64,000 nt of DNA from Scleromitrula shiraiana (Eukaryota > Ascomycota > Leotiomycetes > Helotiales > Sclerotiniaceae). This document shows, piece by piece, positions 21,292 to 32,895 of this stretch; the stretch's first letter is position 1, and the number at the start of each line of letters is the position of its first letter. Under the pieces are notes generated by a model that made no database searches, had not been told where the DNA came from, and saw only the letters and a list, made by a program, of their open reading frames with translations. The stretch spans positions 1,550,001-1,614,000 of the forward strand of contig JABELC010000005.1 of the NCBI GenBank assembly GCA_028455995.1. Reading direction: 5' to 3'. The position numbers and the translations under genes were made by a program.

Positions 21292-24200
21292 TTAAAGTCC
21301 ACTCTTAATTTGAGTATTAGCTTCAACCCAAGCCTTAACATCATCCCTATCTCTCTCCAACCAAGCAGCCTTCGCCCTAATACTATCACAGCTTTGGGCA
21401 AGTCCCTGATCGAATCCCTTTGTGCTTCTCGAACTGAAGAATTTCTCAACACGCTCCAAATCTTTCTTGGATGTGAAGCCTGATGTGCAAATTGATACAA
21501 CCGTTCCTAACATTGATAGACCGGCTGGTAATCTTCGTGAGAGTTCATCCCAGTTCTCGGTCATCCAGCTGAAGAGAGCCTCAATACCCTCTGGGTGGCT
21601 TCTGAGACCACCCATTGGTAGGTAAATATCTTGTTCCTTAACTTCACCATTGAAAGGAAGTTCAAGGGTTCGCTTAATCAATTCTGGATCCTTAGCTCGT
21701 CCTAATGATCGAAGAGCGGTATTACGCTCATCGCTGTTTGTTGATTTGCGATAAATGTTGATGATAACATCATACTATAAATTGTTAGAAAATATCAGTA
21801 CATGTTTAAGATTTCAAAACGTACCTCTTTCTTGCCACCGTATTTCAGGTTAATAGCAAAGACGCTACCACGAATGTTGGGATGGATAGCAGATTTATCT
21901 CCCTCTGCGAACTTGGCAAACATATCTTGAGCAGCCTTGATAATGACTTCATCACCAGACAAACCAGCGCTACCAAATAGCGCAGCCTTAAACTGTTGTT
22001 CAACATGCTCATCACTATCCTTGAACTCCCAACCCGCCTTGTGAGCCTTCTCACTGACAAGTTCTCTCTGGAATGACTCAAGACCATCTCTGATCTTCTT
22101 ATCCTCGAAAACCCAAGCAGTTTGAAGAGCACTTAAACGAGCAGTAATTTCGTTCCAGACAACAAATTCGGATTCATTTTTGAAGCCCTTCAACAAGTTA
22201 AGAACACCAGAAGTCTTTTGATAACCACACGATGCAAGAGCTCCAGCATCTGCGATCATTCCTGCACGATCTTCGACGGTGAGTAATCCATCTTTAGCAG
22301 CCTTTCCGAGTTTCGTAAGTCTCTCTGGAGAGTATGAAGTTCGGTAAATGTTAGTGTGATCCGCATTGAGCTTGAAGAAGTCCAAATCTGAAACCTTGAA
22401 GTTATCCTCTCTCCCAGATAGAACAAGTTCCTCCTCAACACCATCCTTTGTACGAAGACCCAAGAAGACAGGGTACAAAACTTTGTCCTCTTCTGGCTTA
22501 ACATCCGCTGTGCGCAAGAGACGGTTTTGCTTAACGTGAATGGTCTTTTCGCTCTCATTCTCCGTTACAGTAACGACAGGGTATCCAACATTCTTAGTCC
22601 AAATATCCATGGCCTTTGATATATCCTTGCCACTTGCCTTGCTCAACGCATCCCAAAGGTCTCCAGTTTGTGTGTTACCATAAGCATGTTTCTTAAGGTA
22701 TTGACGAATACCCTCCATGAAAACATCTTCTCCCACGTATTTTGATATCATACGGAGAACGCATGAACCCTTGGAATATGAAATAGCATCGAAGATTTGA
22801 TTAACTTCGTCAGCTCGCTTGACTGGAACTTCAATTGGATGACTACTGCGTAAAGAATCAAGGCCGAGAGCACCTTGAAGGGTATCCGTGACATAGTTTT
22901 GCCAAACCTTCCATTCTGGATAAAAGGCATTGCAGGAATACCAAGACATCCATGTAGCAAAACCTTCGTTGAGCCAGAGACCATCCCAGAAATCCATCGT
23001 TACCAAGTTACCAAACCATTGATGTGCCAGTTCGTGTTGGACTACCTCTGCGACTCGTTCTTTGGTAGAGGCACCACTGGTCTTCTCATCAAATAAAAGA
23101 TCGACCATTCGGTAAGTAATCAGACCCCAGTTCTCCATTGCACTAATCACCAGTTAGCAATTGCTGTAGTTACCAGCAAGATTTTGACTACTTACCCAGC
23201 CGAGAAATCTGGAATAGCAACCATATCCTAGTAATGAGTTAGATACGTATAGTTGGAGTTGACTAGATAGTACTCACCATTTTTGGTAAAGGGAATTTAC
23301 TATCGAAAGTTTTCTCGTAAAACTCCAATGTTCGGGCAGCAAGTTCCAAAGAGAATCTTCCATGTTCAATGTCCTGATGAGGAGGAGCATAAACTCTAAC
23401 TGGAAGTCTAAACTTATCCGTCTCAATGTAGTTGAGTTCTCCAATAATGAAAGCTAAAAGGTAAGTCGACATAAGTGGAGATTTGTTGAATTTAACAGCC
23501 TTCTTTCCAGTTTCTTTGACTTCGGTCTCCGAAGCTACATCCATATTACTTAGACAAGTAAGATGCTTTTCAGCAATCAAAGTAATTGTGAACTCTGCTT
23601 TTAAAGCTGGCTCGTCAAAACAAGGGAATGCTCTTCGGGCATCAGTTGGTTCCATCTGAGTTGTTGCTAAAATACCCTCTGATCCATCTGCCAGCTTATA
23701 TGTTGATCGATAGAAACCGGCCATCTTGTCATTTAGTTGACCTGTAAACTTAATCTCGAGTTGTGCTTTGGTTCCTTTTGGTATGGTCTGCTCGAAGGCG
23801 ATGCTTGTAGTCTGAGTGGTCTTATTGTAGGATACTTTTGGGGAGGAACTGTTGATATGTTAGACAAGCTTGGAGAATCACAAAGAGGGCATTCCTGTAT
23901 CAGTTACTAACCTGATGGTTTCAGATCCAGAGATGACTTTGATGCTGTGTAATTCAAGCTCCAGTGTGTTCAAGGAGATAGATGTAGTATCATCGGCAAC
24001 ATCCAAGTCAATAATGACGGTACCATCGTATGTAAACTTCTTGAAATCCGGTTCTAAAGTGAGGTCGTAGTGTTTTGGAATGACATTAGCAGGCAAGATC
24101 TCTCTTCCTTGGGTAACATCGATCCCAGAACCCTCAACGTTTCCCTCTGCATGTACACCTCTACACATATTGTGTCTTCTGTATGAACAATGGCGGACTG

Positions 24201-24794
24201 CCGAAGTGGTTAAAGGAGTGGTTCGAAAGTGACTTGATAATTGAGAACGATTTGAAGATGGTCGAATTCTAGATATCAATATGACTTTAAGTAAGCTCTT
24301 TGTACTCTTGTAAGATGATAGTGAATGGTTTTATAAAGTTAGACCGAGTCTGATGAGCTGGATATAACTCAATGACTATCTATCAACTAAAGCTTAAGTA
24401 GTACTACCTAGGTATGTATTACAAGGATAAATAGGTCATAGGTAGATGTTGAGAAAATCTCACGCATGATGAGTTATGGGATTGATAGGATAGAATGGGA
24501 TGTGATGCTAATGAAAGCTCCTTGCTTCCAATCAAGATGAAAGAAAATAGCGGAGAAACTGATAGAGATTGAGAAAGGGAGAAAGGGAGAAAGGGAGAAA
24601 GGAAATATGGCGGAAATATAAGAATATGGGGAATTTAATACATACAATGAAGTAGATGTTTTATATGAAGAAATTGAAAGAGATTGAAAGGATCTTCTAA
24701 TAATTGGTAATTTTCTTTGTGTTATAGATGAATAGAATACACTGGCAGGAGGCCGAGTAAAAGAAGAAGTAAGGAGGGTATTAGAGAGACGCAT
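21292..24794 (-). CDS. APE2: M1-family zinc aminopeptidase (Ape2/Aap1 type)
   Basis: Metallo-aminopeptidase of the puromycin-sensitive/Ape2 group, which removes N-terminal residues from peptides. Core exons are 24268-23912, 23848-23278, 23227-23196, 23142-21825 and 21774-21292. Counted from the internal ATG at 24168 (MCRGVHAEGN) the protein has 886 residues, the usual size. GAMENWG (287-293) binds the substrate amino terminus; the zinc site is HELAHQWFGN (His323, catalytic Glu324, His327) with Glu346 in WLNEGF. The C-terminal half is the helical ERAP1-like domain. The frame stays open upstream of 24168 without an ATG. An exon at 24794-24646 starting MRLSNTLLTSSFTR, with a perfect GTATGT donor, joins it in phase across a 377-bp intron to give 969 residues with no acidic residue in about the first 90: a strong mitochondrial presequence. 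The gene is certain; the extended start is an inference. Confidence 0.93.
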
Positions 24795-24796
24795 TG

Positions 24797-24916
24797 ACAA
24801 TATAGAAAAGGAAGAAAGGGAGGGGGAAAGAAAGAGGGGAGGAGTGGAGGAGGGAAGGAGGGGAAGAGGGAAGGAGGGAGGTCAGGGAGGGAGGTCAGGG
24901 AGGGAGGGAGGGAGGA
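24797..24916. repeat. GGGA/GGAGG purine tract
   Basis: Nearly pure G/A on the plus strand, with many GGG runs spaced by one to four bases. It could form G-quadruplexes and lies just upstream of the proposed aminopeptidase first exon. Confidence 0.8.
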
Positions 24917-25048
24917 TAAGGTGACTCAGGTGAATGGATGAGTTACGATAAGGTGGAGAGGCCTGAGAACTGCTATAGTAATAATAAGTACGGTCAAGGT
25001 AAGTAATAAGTGTACTGTACATACGAGCAAAAAAAGAACCTATGATAC

Positions 25049-25083
<35 letters not shown>

Positions 25084-25260
25084 TACCATACAATACCACA
25101 CAATACCACACAATGCATATGGATAATGCTGTGGATCACATACAAAAGAATAAAGGGAAGGAAAATATTCTATACGGAAGTAGAACTAGAGGGATTAGGA
25201 AGGTGGGGTTAGTAAACACATTCATTGAAGTTAAAGCATTGGATAAGAGATGTAAATTGA

Positions 25261-25321
25261 ATAATGGGATAATGGGATAATGGGATAATGGGATAATGGG
25301 ATAATGGGATAATGGGATAAT
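25261..25321. repeat. 8-bp satellite GGGATAAT
   Basis: Seven to eight exact tandem copies of GGGATAAT in noncoding DNA. Confidence 0.92.
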
Positions 25322-26402
25322 ATAGATAATAGCTCACCGAAGCTCGAGAGAATTCGCCGTATGTTGCTCACTCACCTCTTACACAAATTTATATAGCTTT
25401 TCTGAGTACGTATGAATATATTGTATGAGGTGAAAAATATAACCTAATGCGAATGAGTTTGAAGCATGTCGTCGTCCTTCTCTTCCATTGTCATCAGTAT
25501 CACCAGTCTCACCAGTATGTATCACCACATACATATGCAATACAATTTTTTTCTTAAAAAGATCCTTGTAATAATTTGATTTGCCCGAGTACTCAACTTT
25601 GACCTGCTTAAATAGGTAAGTATAGTCATGCAAGATTATGTAAAAGGCGGTCAAGAAATACCTAGGCTTCACAAATATTATGAAATTTATCTAATGATTA
25701 TATAATAATTTTAAAAAGCTTTTTTACTTTTATTTTTATCTTATTTTATTTCCTTCGTCTGACTTTCCCTCCTTTTCTTTTTCTTCTTCTTCCTCAAGCA
25801 ACTTAAAAGGTTCGAACAGCATTATTCGATTTTACTTCTACGATGTGTTGACGGACTCCAATATATATATATTTATTTATATAATTTGGTTGTTGCAAGA
25901 GGAAGACTTACAACACCGCAAGTTTGAGGCGACCAAGATTGCTTTCGAGCTCTGAATGGAAGTCATAGGAAGACGGTACAATCTATTTTTTTTCTTTTGA
26001 ATTTTTATAATTTCCCGTGGTATTTTCCACCTTTGGTTTCTCTTGAGCTTCGAATTTTAATGCTTCGAATCGTAATGCTTCGAGCTGGATACTTTATCTT
26101 GTAGATGTATATATCAAAATACTATATCCTCACACATACATCATTACCTTGTTGTTCACTACTTCTTTTTTGTTGACTTGACTTTGAACGTAAGGTTTCC
26201 TACTGTTGTGACCCCAAATCTTTATGATATTCCCAGACCTTTGTATAGATCTCCCACCTTTGGTATCAATATGCGTATCCAAAACTCCGGCTCTAACTCC
26301 AGCGCATCCAATCCCATCCCATACCCATTTTTTTATCCCATCTTCATAACAGCATATCTTCCAAATACAAGTTTAACTCCTCTATAGTCCATTCAATAAC
26401 AA

Positions 26403-27014
26403 TCACTGACCAAGCCCATCATCCTCCACAACCCCAAAAAGTACCCTAAGCCAAAGACTACACCCCCTACACCCAACACTAAGCTCCCCATCCTCACTCG
26501 CCTCCTCCAAATCCCTCTCCCTAATCAAAAACCCCCTCTCCTCACCACATCTACAACTTCTAAACCAAACATCCCCTTCTCCTTCTCCTTCTCCCTCTCC
26601 CTCTCCCGCCACTTCAACACCCAAATCATCCAAATCCACAACCTCCGCCCCCGTCCTAAACCCCCCTCCCTCCCCTCCCTCTCCCCCCAAGACGTCCTTC
26701 CCACCACCCCGCCGCAACCTCAACTCCCTATCATACAGCCCCCGTCCCTTCGGATCCGATAACCCTGCAAACGCCGCAGATATCTGGTCGATTGTATAAA
26801 CTCCCTCTTGTTCCCTTGTCCCATGTCCATCCCCATTTCCATCCCCATTTCCATTTCCATTTCCATGGTTATTCGCATTCCCCTTCTTATCAGGATGATT
26901 CTGCAGAAGTGCGCGGCGATATGCGCTTCGGAGCGTGGCTATGGGGATGTCTGTGGCATTTTGGAGGAGGGGGGGTAGGTCTAGTATTTCGTAGTAGGTG
27001 GGTGCGTGAGTCAT
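26403..27014 (-). CDS. DPH4: Diphthamide biosynthesis protein 4 (J-domain, CSL zinc finger)
   Basis: J-protein co-factor (Jjj3 in yeast) for the first step of diphthamide synthesis on elongation factor 2, where it supplies iron or electrons to the Dph1-Dph2 enzyme together with Dph3. Single exon, 203 residues. The J domain occupies about 1-90: YYEILDLPP, then the HPD tripeptide in LLQNHPDKKG, then ISAAFAGLSDPKGRGLYD. It is interrupted after HPD by a Gly/Asn/Asp-rich insert (NGNGNGDGNGDGHG). The CSL-type zinc finger at about 150-195 has paired cysteines CRCG and CRGCSLWLRV. A second low-complexity stretch (GEGEGEGEGEGD) links the domains. Both inserts come from hexanucleotide-like repeats in the DNA. 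Confidence 0.92.
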   Translation of the reverse strand: MTHAPTYYEILDLPPLLQNATDIPIATLRSAYRRALLQNHPDKKGNANNHGNGNGNGDGNGDGHGTREQEGVYTIDQISAAFAGLSDPKGRGLYDRELRLRRGGGKDVLGGEGGEGGGFRTGAEVVDLDDLGVEVAGEGEGEGEGEGDVWFRSCRCGEERGFLIRERDLEEASEDGELSVGCRGCSLWLRVLFGVVEDDGLGQ

Positions 27015-27756
27015 TGATCCATTGGGGGTTTGGTGATGTGGTGGTTTTGGTTTGCGATGTTTTTTTTCTATGGATTGGAGGGATGGATGGATGGATTTCT
27101 TTGAAATCGAGGTGGGATGATTGGGTGGGTGCCTGAGGTATCAATATTGTTTTTGTCATTCTGAGCTTCGGATTTATGTCGATGAACTTGTTTTAAAAAC
27201 CCCAGGACTTTATCATGATTATGTTCTAAAACTCTATGCATAGGTAAAATTGGAAAATATGAAATTTGTCTATATAACATGACAGTTGTTTGCTTTCTGT
27301 TATTCCTACATTTGGGGTGAATTCTTTCTGTATTGTTTGAGGTTCCTCGGCAGCAGAACTTATAAGTTAGAGAAGTCTCTAAAACTTAGGGAAGTCTCTA
27401 AAACTTATTCCTGCATTCTATATTAAACATGTCACTGCATCGCAACCATGCATCGCAACAAGCAGAGTAGGCATATAAGCTTGCCGCCTAGTTAAGACAA
27501 ACAGTCTCGAATAATGGAGAAAAGTTGGGTGTCCCGCCAGTCCCATCGAATAAGAACCCTATCCTTAAATCAACAGGTTAGGATTCTCCAATCCTCCCAA
27601 GACCGCAATGTATGCGAGAGGTTTGGAAGTTTATTATTTTGCTTTTCCTTCGGTGTCACTTTTTGCTACGTCATGGGTAAATGTATCTACAAGCAGGATA
27701 GCTGAGATGAGAATATCGAGATTTTTCTGGCAGTGAAATGAAGATTCGATATCTAT
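27015..27756. other. Intergenic region between DPH4 and the BNR-propeller gene
   Basis: About 740 bp. It holds an imperfect tandem pair of AAGTCTCTAAAACTTA at about 27374-27408 and no recognisable gene; the frame at 27514-27705 has no family resemblance. Confidence 0.55.
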
Positions 27757-29276
27757 CTATATCACTAGTGCGAAGTCAAGAACAACAACATCTCGATGTC
27801 CGTCTTCTTTTACATTTGTTCTTGTAAAGATTGACAGATTATCGCTGTCTTCCAGCCCATGTACATCAATCAAGGGTTCTCCATCAAATCCATCACCACT
27901 CCATACCAACTCGAATTCCACCTCCCCGTTTTCTTTTCGGGCTTGCACAATGCTGAGGGTGGAATCTGTGTTACCTGGTAGAACAAGATAGACATCATTT
28001 TTTCTGTCAACGCATATGCTTGCTCTGTTGCCTCTTGTCGTGGGCTTGGATGTACTCGGTACTACGTTTTTTGTCCATTTCCCTATTTATTGTTAGTACT
28101 TATCTGTCGTATGTGGACTGTAGTTCTACCAACCTTCATTATTACGATGATATAGTATCCATTGTTGTTCGCCAGCCGTGTTCTCTCGGTTTAATGCCCA
28201 AAAGTCACCGTCCCAACCCACCGCTTGTGTCTCTTGATTTAAAATTCCACTATTCATTGGAATTTCAAAGACTCTGGCTTTTGACGTTGGCAATATACTA
28301 TTATCTCCACCAGCTTCTTTTTCTCCGTTCAGTATTGCAATGATATCTCCGTCAGAGTTCTTCCACGTATTGCCAATATCGTCAGAATACGCATAGCTGA
28401 AATCAAAGTTGTTTTCAGGCCCATTAGGTCCTGCATTTTTTTTATGCGCGTCTGGTGCAGTGGATGAATCGAACTGAATAAAATTGCGATAACACCATGA
28501 CATGTGGAGGCGGGAATGGCGATAGTCCAATCCATTTATATAAGGACTGTTAGATATACCTGTAAGATGTTGACCTAAGTAGGTATATTCATGGGTTTTA
28601 GCTGAATAGCGATATACAACATCTGACCCTAGACCTGCCCTAGAAATTTTGTCAAATTATTTATTCAAAACCAAGCATCAAGTATAACATACTGTCCAAC
28701 TCGATGAGTAAATAACAAATCATCTCCAACATTCACGAATCTAGGATAAGTGACATCATCCAGCAATTCATTATGAGGGATCCCAGGGAGATAATCTTGA
28801 GTCTTGCTGAATATCGACTCATCCCATCGATCCTCCCCAGATTTTCCAATTTCCCAACGTTTCGCAATCTTAAAGTTCAATCTAAAACCCGTCAATAAAA
28901 TAACCTACCCAATCATTCCAACTATTCCAACTCACTTAACACAATGAACATCAAAAGCCAAATGAATACTATCATCACCCTTACAAATTCCCACCGAAAT
29001 AATATCATGTCCATCATCCCCATATTGTTCATAATCCTCAAAACTCACCACCTCCCACTTCGCATCCGTCACACCTTTAGAAGCCGTAGCTTTTCTTCGA
29101 CCCAAATTTATTATACAAGCATTTTGTTTCGTAGCTGTAGGATGATCTGTATAATATACTACATACTGCCAACCATTTATAGTCGTAATTGCATTCGCTT
29201 GGAAGGACATAGCATTTATCCTATTTTTTCTCTTGGGATCGGCTCCAAGAATGGAGATGCTAGGGTCAGAAAACAT
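27757..29276 (-). CDS. BNR-repeat beta-propeller family protein
   Basis: Resembles the BNR_4-type beta-propeller family (PF15892), whose bacterial relatives include polysaccharide-degrading or carbohydrate-binding proteins; the fungal function is not known to me. Exons are 29276-28936, 28881-28693, 28639-28134 and 28082-27757, giving 453 residues. The middle part carries the features I associate with the family: SPYINGLDYRHSRLHMSWCYR, AGPNGPENN followed by FDFSYAYSDDIGNTWKNSDG, and GWDGDFWALNRE. The Asp-box-like SDDIGNTWK resembles a sialidase BNR repeat. There is no signal peptide at the modelled start MFSDPSISILGADP, so it is predicted cytosolic unless an upstream exon is missing. Its neighbour on the right is a dead sugar transporter, which may hint at a former sugar-use context. 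Confidence 0.8.
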
Positions 29277-30513
29277 TGTTTTTGTTGATCTTTAAAATTA
29301 TCGGTTTGGATGTGTATTTTGATATTTTTATTTCCATTGAGAAAGAAAATAGAAGTACAAATACATATATAAATACCAAGACGAAAGAAAATCCACATCT
29401 ATACACTTTACCATATCACACTTTCCCCACCCCTCCCTCTAAAAATCCTATATGCCATTTTTATCCCAAATCACAACATCACAAAAGTTCCCCACTACAC
29501 CACACCAAACAAGATAACACCAACAACACTCCCACTATACATCCCACTATCTCTATCAAACCAAACCAAACTAAACCAAATTAAACAAAACCAAATCCCA
29601 CCTATCCCCATCACCCATCAAATCGGCACAATCCATCCCGAACCATCACCAACTTCCCTCGGGCTCCTATCCCCCGCGCCAACATCTCTATTGAAACCCC
29701 GGGAATACACCCCTGGTCCGGCTATCCCACTCCCGACAAGCGATCGCCCCCTTATTGGTTTAAATCTCGATATATGTTGTGATTGTGATTGTATAGTGAT
29801 CGGTACTGGAGGGGACTGACTGGCGAGACTGCCTTAGGTTCGGGGTAGTATGTAGATTGGCGTGGGGAGTTTGGGGATCGAATGGTGCTTTGTATCTATT
29901 GTTGTTTGGGGCTCATGGTTCGTAGCAAGGTAGGTCTGGGGATGGGGATGGGGATGATGCAGCAGCAGGTAGCATTATGCATATCTGACAGAGGTGCAGT
30001 ACGATTATAGTTGATATCTAGATACATGGTAATAGCTATCTATGGCCCATTCCTTGTCGCGTGAGTACATAAATATATCTACCTTTTCTCGAATCTCTTT
30101 CTTGGTAGACGGTTTAACCTTATAACATTTTGTTGTTGTTTTGGTTTTTCCTTTTGGATCTTTTACTTCTTGCTGGTTCTTCTTCTCCCTTTGTTGATTC
30201 ATGGCGTGATACTATCGTGTAGTGCTGATCTTGAAATCTCAAGTCGCATTCTATTCAATTCGATAACTTACCCATATACCATCCCACCACACAAATCCAT
30301 CTAACCACTCTTCCCATCCCATCCCATTCAATTCCATCCAATCCAATCCAATCCTATCCCATTCCATCCCCCTCTCAAAAACCACGCTCCCCCTCTAACC
30401 AACAAACACGTCTAGTACAAAAACCGCAGTCTCCGCACCCTCACCTTCCCCATCTTCATCCCGCTCACGAGCAAATATGTTCAGAGCTACGATACTAGTC
30501 TTACTAATAATAA
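29277..30513. other. Intergenic region between the BNR gene and the transporter remnant
   Basis: About 1.2 kb with CCATCC- and CCAAAC-rich low-complexity sequence. An open frame at 30005-30202 on the minus strand is Lys/Gln-rich and unrecognised. If the transporter was once intact, its first exons should have been here or just upstream of 30514, but I see no clear remains. Confidence 0.5.
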
Positions 30514-32345
30514 TATTCAGCAGCTTGAGAGTTGGCAGAAGGCTATGTTTACTCCAATCCATTTAATATTCCTTCCCTCCTCACAGTTCATTCATTTGTG
30601 CATCTATTGAATCCGTCAAACCTCCCCCCCCTCCAAAATAAACATAAAGGAATTAACTCAGCCGACCAAAAAAAAAAAAACAAAAAAGAATTCCATCACC
30701 CCCATGGTTCACTGCTAGCTAGGAATCCTAGCTGCCAGCTACTGGGTCGGCAATATCCTAGGTGTTCTGTTCATAACACCACTTCGTGATCGGTATAGAC
30801 GACGGATGGCGATATTTTCTGGTAGTTTGGTGGCGGTTTTGGGGACGGCGTTGTGTACTGGTGCTATTGAGGGTATGTTTATTTTTTTATCTTTGTATAT
30901 TTGTATATTTGAATTTCTCCCCCTTTTTATATCGCGATGAAAGATGAAATGAAGTTGGGGAATAAGTTGCAAGGACAAAGGAAAGTAAAAAGAGAAGGGT
31001 GGTGAAGGGTGAATTTTGCTAATTAGATGGGTGAATAGATGATCGCGCAACTGCTATAGCTCTTTCAAATACTGAGTGTTCGATGGGTTCGATTGTTGCG
31101 GCTTGGGTTACTTTTGGTGAGGTGGTATCTTCGTCTTTTCTTTTGTGGATGGATGAATGAATGGATAGACGGAAGGGTTCACATGTAGTGAGGTGAAGTG
31201 GAGATGAAGGCGTGGAAGTAGACGTGGTATTTGTAAACTGGTCAAAATACACATACTGACACGAATAAGAACATTCTGACTAAACTCTACCTGGTAATTC
31301 CCATCCACCTATCATTCTCATTTCTTTACTTGTAAACAGACATTTCGACTGTTTTATCTTTATGTGTATCCCGATTTCTTCTTCTCACGATATATCTCTA
31401 TGTCGTTCCATTTTCATATATACCTTTTCATTTGTCATCAAAATAAACGTCCACACCCCTAACCCCCACACGCACCCTCCCCATCCCACTCAAACTAACG
31501 CATCCCCAGGCCCTGGCGCATCCCCTCCCTCCTCCAAGCCCTCGGAATATTCTTCCTCCCCGAATCCCCCCGCTGGCTCGTCTCCCAAGACCGGCGACGA
31601 AGCCGCCCTCGATATCCTCGCCCACTACCATGCTAACGGCGATCGCGAAGACGAGGTTGTGCAGTTTGGGTTTTGCGAGATCGTGGGGACGATTGAGTTG
31701 GAGAGGCAGGCGAAGAACAGTAGGTGGAGGGAGTTGTGGAGGGGAAAGGGGAATAAGTGGAGGGTTTTTATTATGATTGTGGGGTTCTGCTTTTTTTTAA
31801 TTTGGTTTTCTTTTGGGAGGGGAGGGGAGGGGAGGAATGGAAGGGGTATAAGAGAAGAGAGGAGTTTGGTGAATGCAGATGTATGTTTGTGGGGGGATGA
31901 AATGAAGGAGAAAGCGAGAAACGTTCAGCAATGTTGAAGTTTTCAACGATAATAATCCAGGACGCCATCTCAAATCAGAATAGAAATAATAATCCCCTAC
32001 TCTTCCAATAGTGGTTCGGAATCTGCAAACAATGGTTCGGAAATGGAGTAGTCAGTTACTACCTCCACATAGTAAGTTTCTCCTTAGCATCCCATCCCAT
32101 CCCATCCCATCTACCCCCCCGCGCGTCGGTCGCCGTCCCTTCCTTCTCTGGTCCATGTTCCTCATCCTCACCACCCCCACACACCCATCCATCTCCACCC
32201 AGCGCGCACAACCCCAGCTGCACCGACGCAATAATAGTTTATTTATATGCTTGAGATTCAACCGTATAGTATGCAGATGAAGAGCATTAGTATTTTTTTT
32301 TGGCTGGTTACGGGGGCGGTCGAGGCGGTTCATACGTATGTAAGC
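30514..32345 (+). pseudogene. Decayed MFS sugar transporter (lactose permease/hexose type)
   Basis: Pieces of one sugar porter follow in the right order but in clashing frames. About 30521-30560 encodes LESWQKAMFTP. 30719-30872 encodes LGILAASYWVGNILGVLF and RDRYRRRMAIFSGSL. 31039-31116 encodes ATAIALSNTECSMGSIVAAW. 31511-31593 encodes WRIPSLLQALGIFFLPESPR and WLVSQDR. From 31596 the next frame continues DEAALDILAHYHANGDREDE. About 32014-32070 encodes GICKQWFGNGVVSYYL, 32124 on VGRRPFLLWSMFLIL, and about 32249-32342 EIQPYSMQMKSISIFFW. The signature PESPRW is intact. Lesions: no start, TM4-5 absent between the second and third pieces, a one-base shift near 31595, an incompatible splice phase before 31511, and stops between the late pieces. 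Some introns still have good borders (30873-31038). Confidence 0.78.
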
Positions 32346-32895
32346 CGATTGGATTGGATTGGATTGGTTTGGGTGGAAGTTTTTTTACTTTGTTTATGTG
32401 GTGTGGATTGCGGTGGTTTGTTTTGCGTGTCCTGAGACCATGGGATGGGGATGGGTTTGGAGGATGTGGCGCTGATTATTGAGGGGAGGGGGCGATGGTC
32501 GGGAAGATGGGGGTCGTGGTGGAGGGGGTGGAGGAGGAGGAGGTGGAAAGGAAGATTGGATGGGCGGATCATGTTGAGAAGGTTGAATGGATTGAGGGTG
32601 TTTTCGGTGGAGCTGAATGTGAATGTGAATGTGAATGTGAATTGAAGTCGATTATGATAATGGGGGGAATGGATTCGGCACCCGGATGCCATAACAACAC
32701 TTGTTTGTTGGCCTGGGCGAACTTTGCAGGGCTTCACTAGCTTGAAAGCTGTAAGTCTTTTATCAGATAGAGTTCATAATAATCCCAGATTATATTGATT
32801 TAATATCCACATTTATCTTTCAACCACCTTCTACCCTCCCCCCTTTTCTCCTCTATCTCGCCCGAGGCAGCGCAGCATAGCATCGAATAATCCAC
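32346..32895. other. Intergenic region between the transporter remnant and PRP28
   Basis: Holds a GGATT repeat at about 32347-32367 and a GAATGT hexanucleotide repeat at about 32615-32641. The GGA-rich stretch at 32500-32560 may be the eroded C-terminal tail of the transporter, but I cannot align it. Confidence 0.5.

Larger units (their letters stand above)
24795..26402. other. Intergenic region, purine-rich tract and simple repeats
   Basis: The first 120 bp are a G/A-rich tract, pyrimidine-rich on the aminopeptidase coding strand as in many fungal core promoters. Further right are ATAATG repeats near 25050-25085 and an 8-bp satellite at 25261-25321. No gene is recognised in this 1.6 kb; the short frames have no family resemblance. 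Confidence 0.55.

Noticed and set aside
24195..24225. Possible tRNA-like fragment (AGTGGTTAAAGGAGTGGTTCGAA)
   Set aside because: Lies within the aminopeptidase exon; no acceptor stem or anticodon arm can be folded around it.
24797..24916. G-rich tract as a telomere-like or subtelomeric repeat
   Set aside because: The unit is GGGA/GGAGG, not TTAGGG, and the surroundings are housekeeping genes.
31362..31937. Continuous 191-codon frame as an intact gene
   Set aside because: Its first part (PGPGASPPSSKPSE) is the wrong-frame reading of the transporter segment WRIPSLLQALG; only the part after about 31596 is the true transporter frame, so this is part of the pseudogene.
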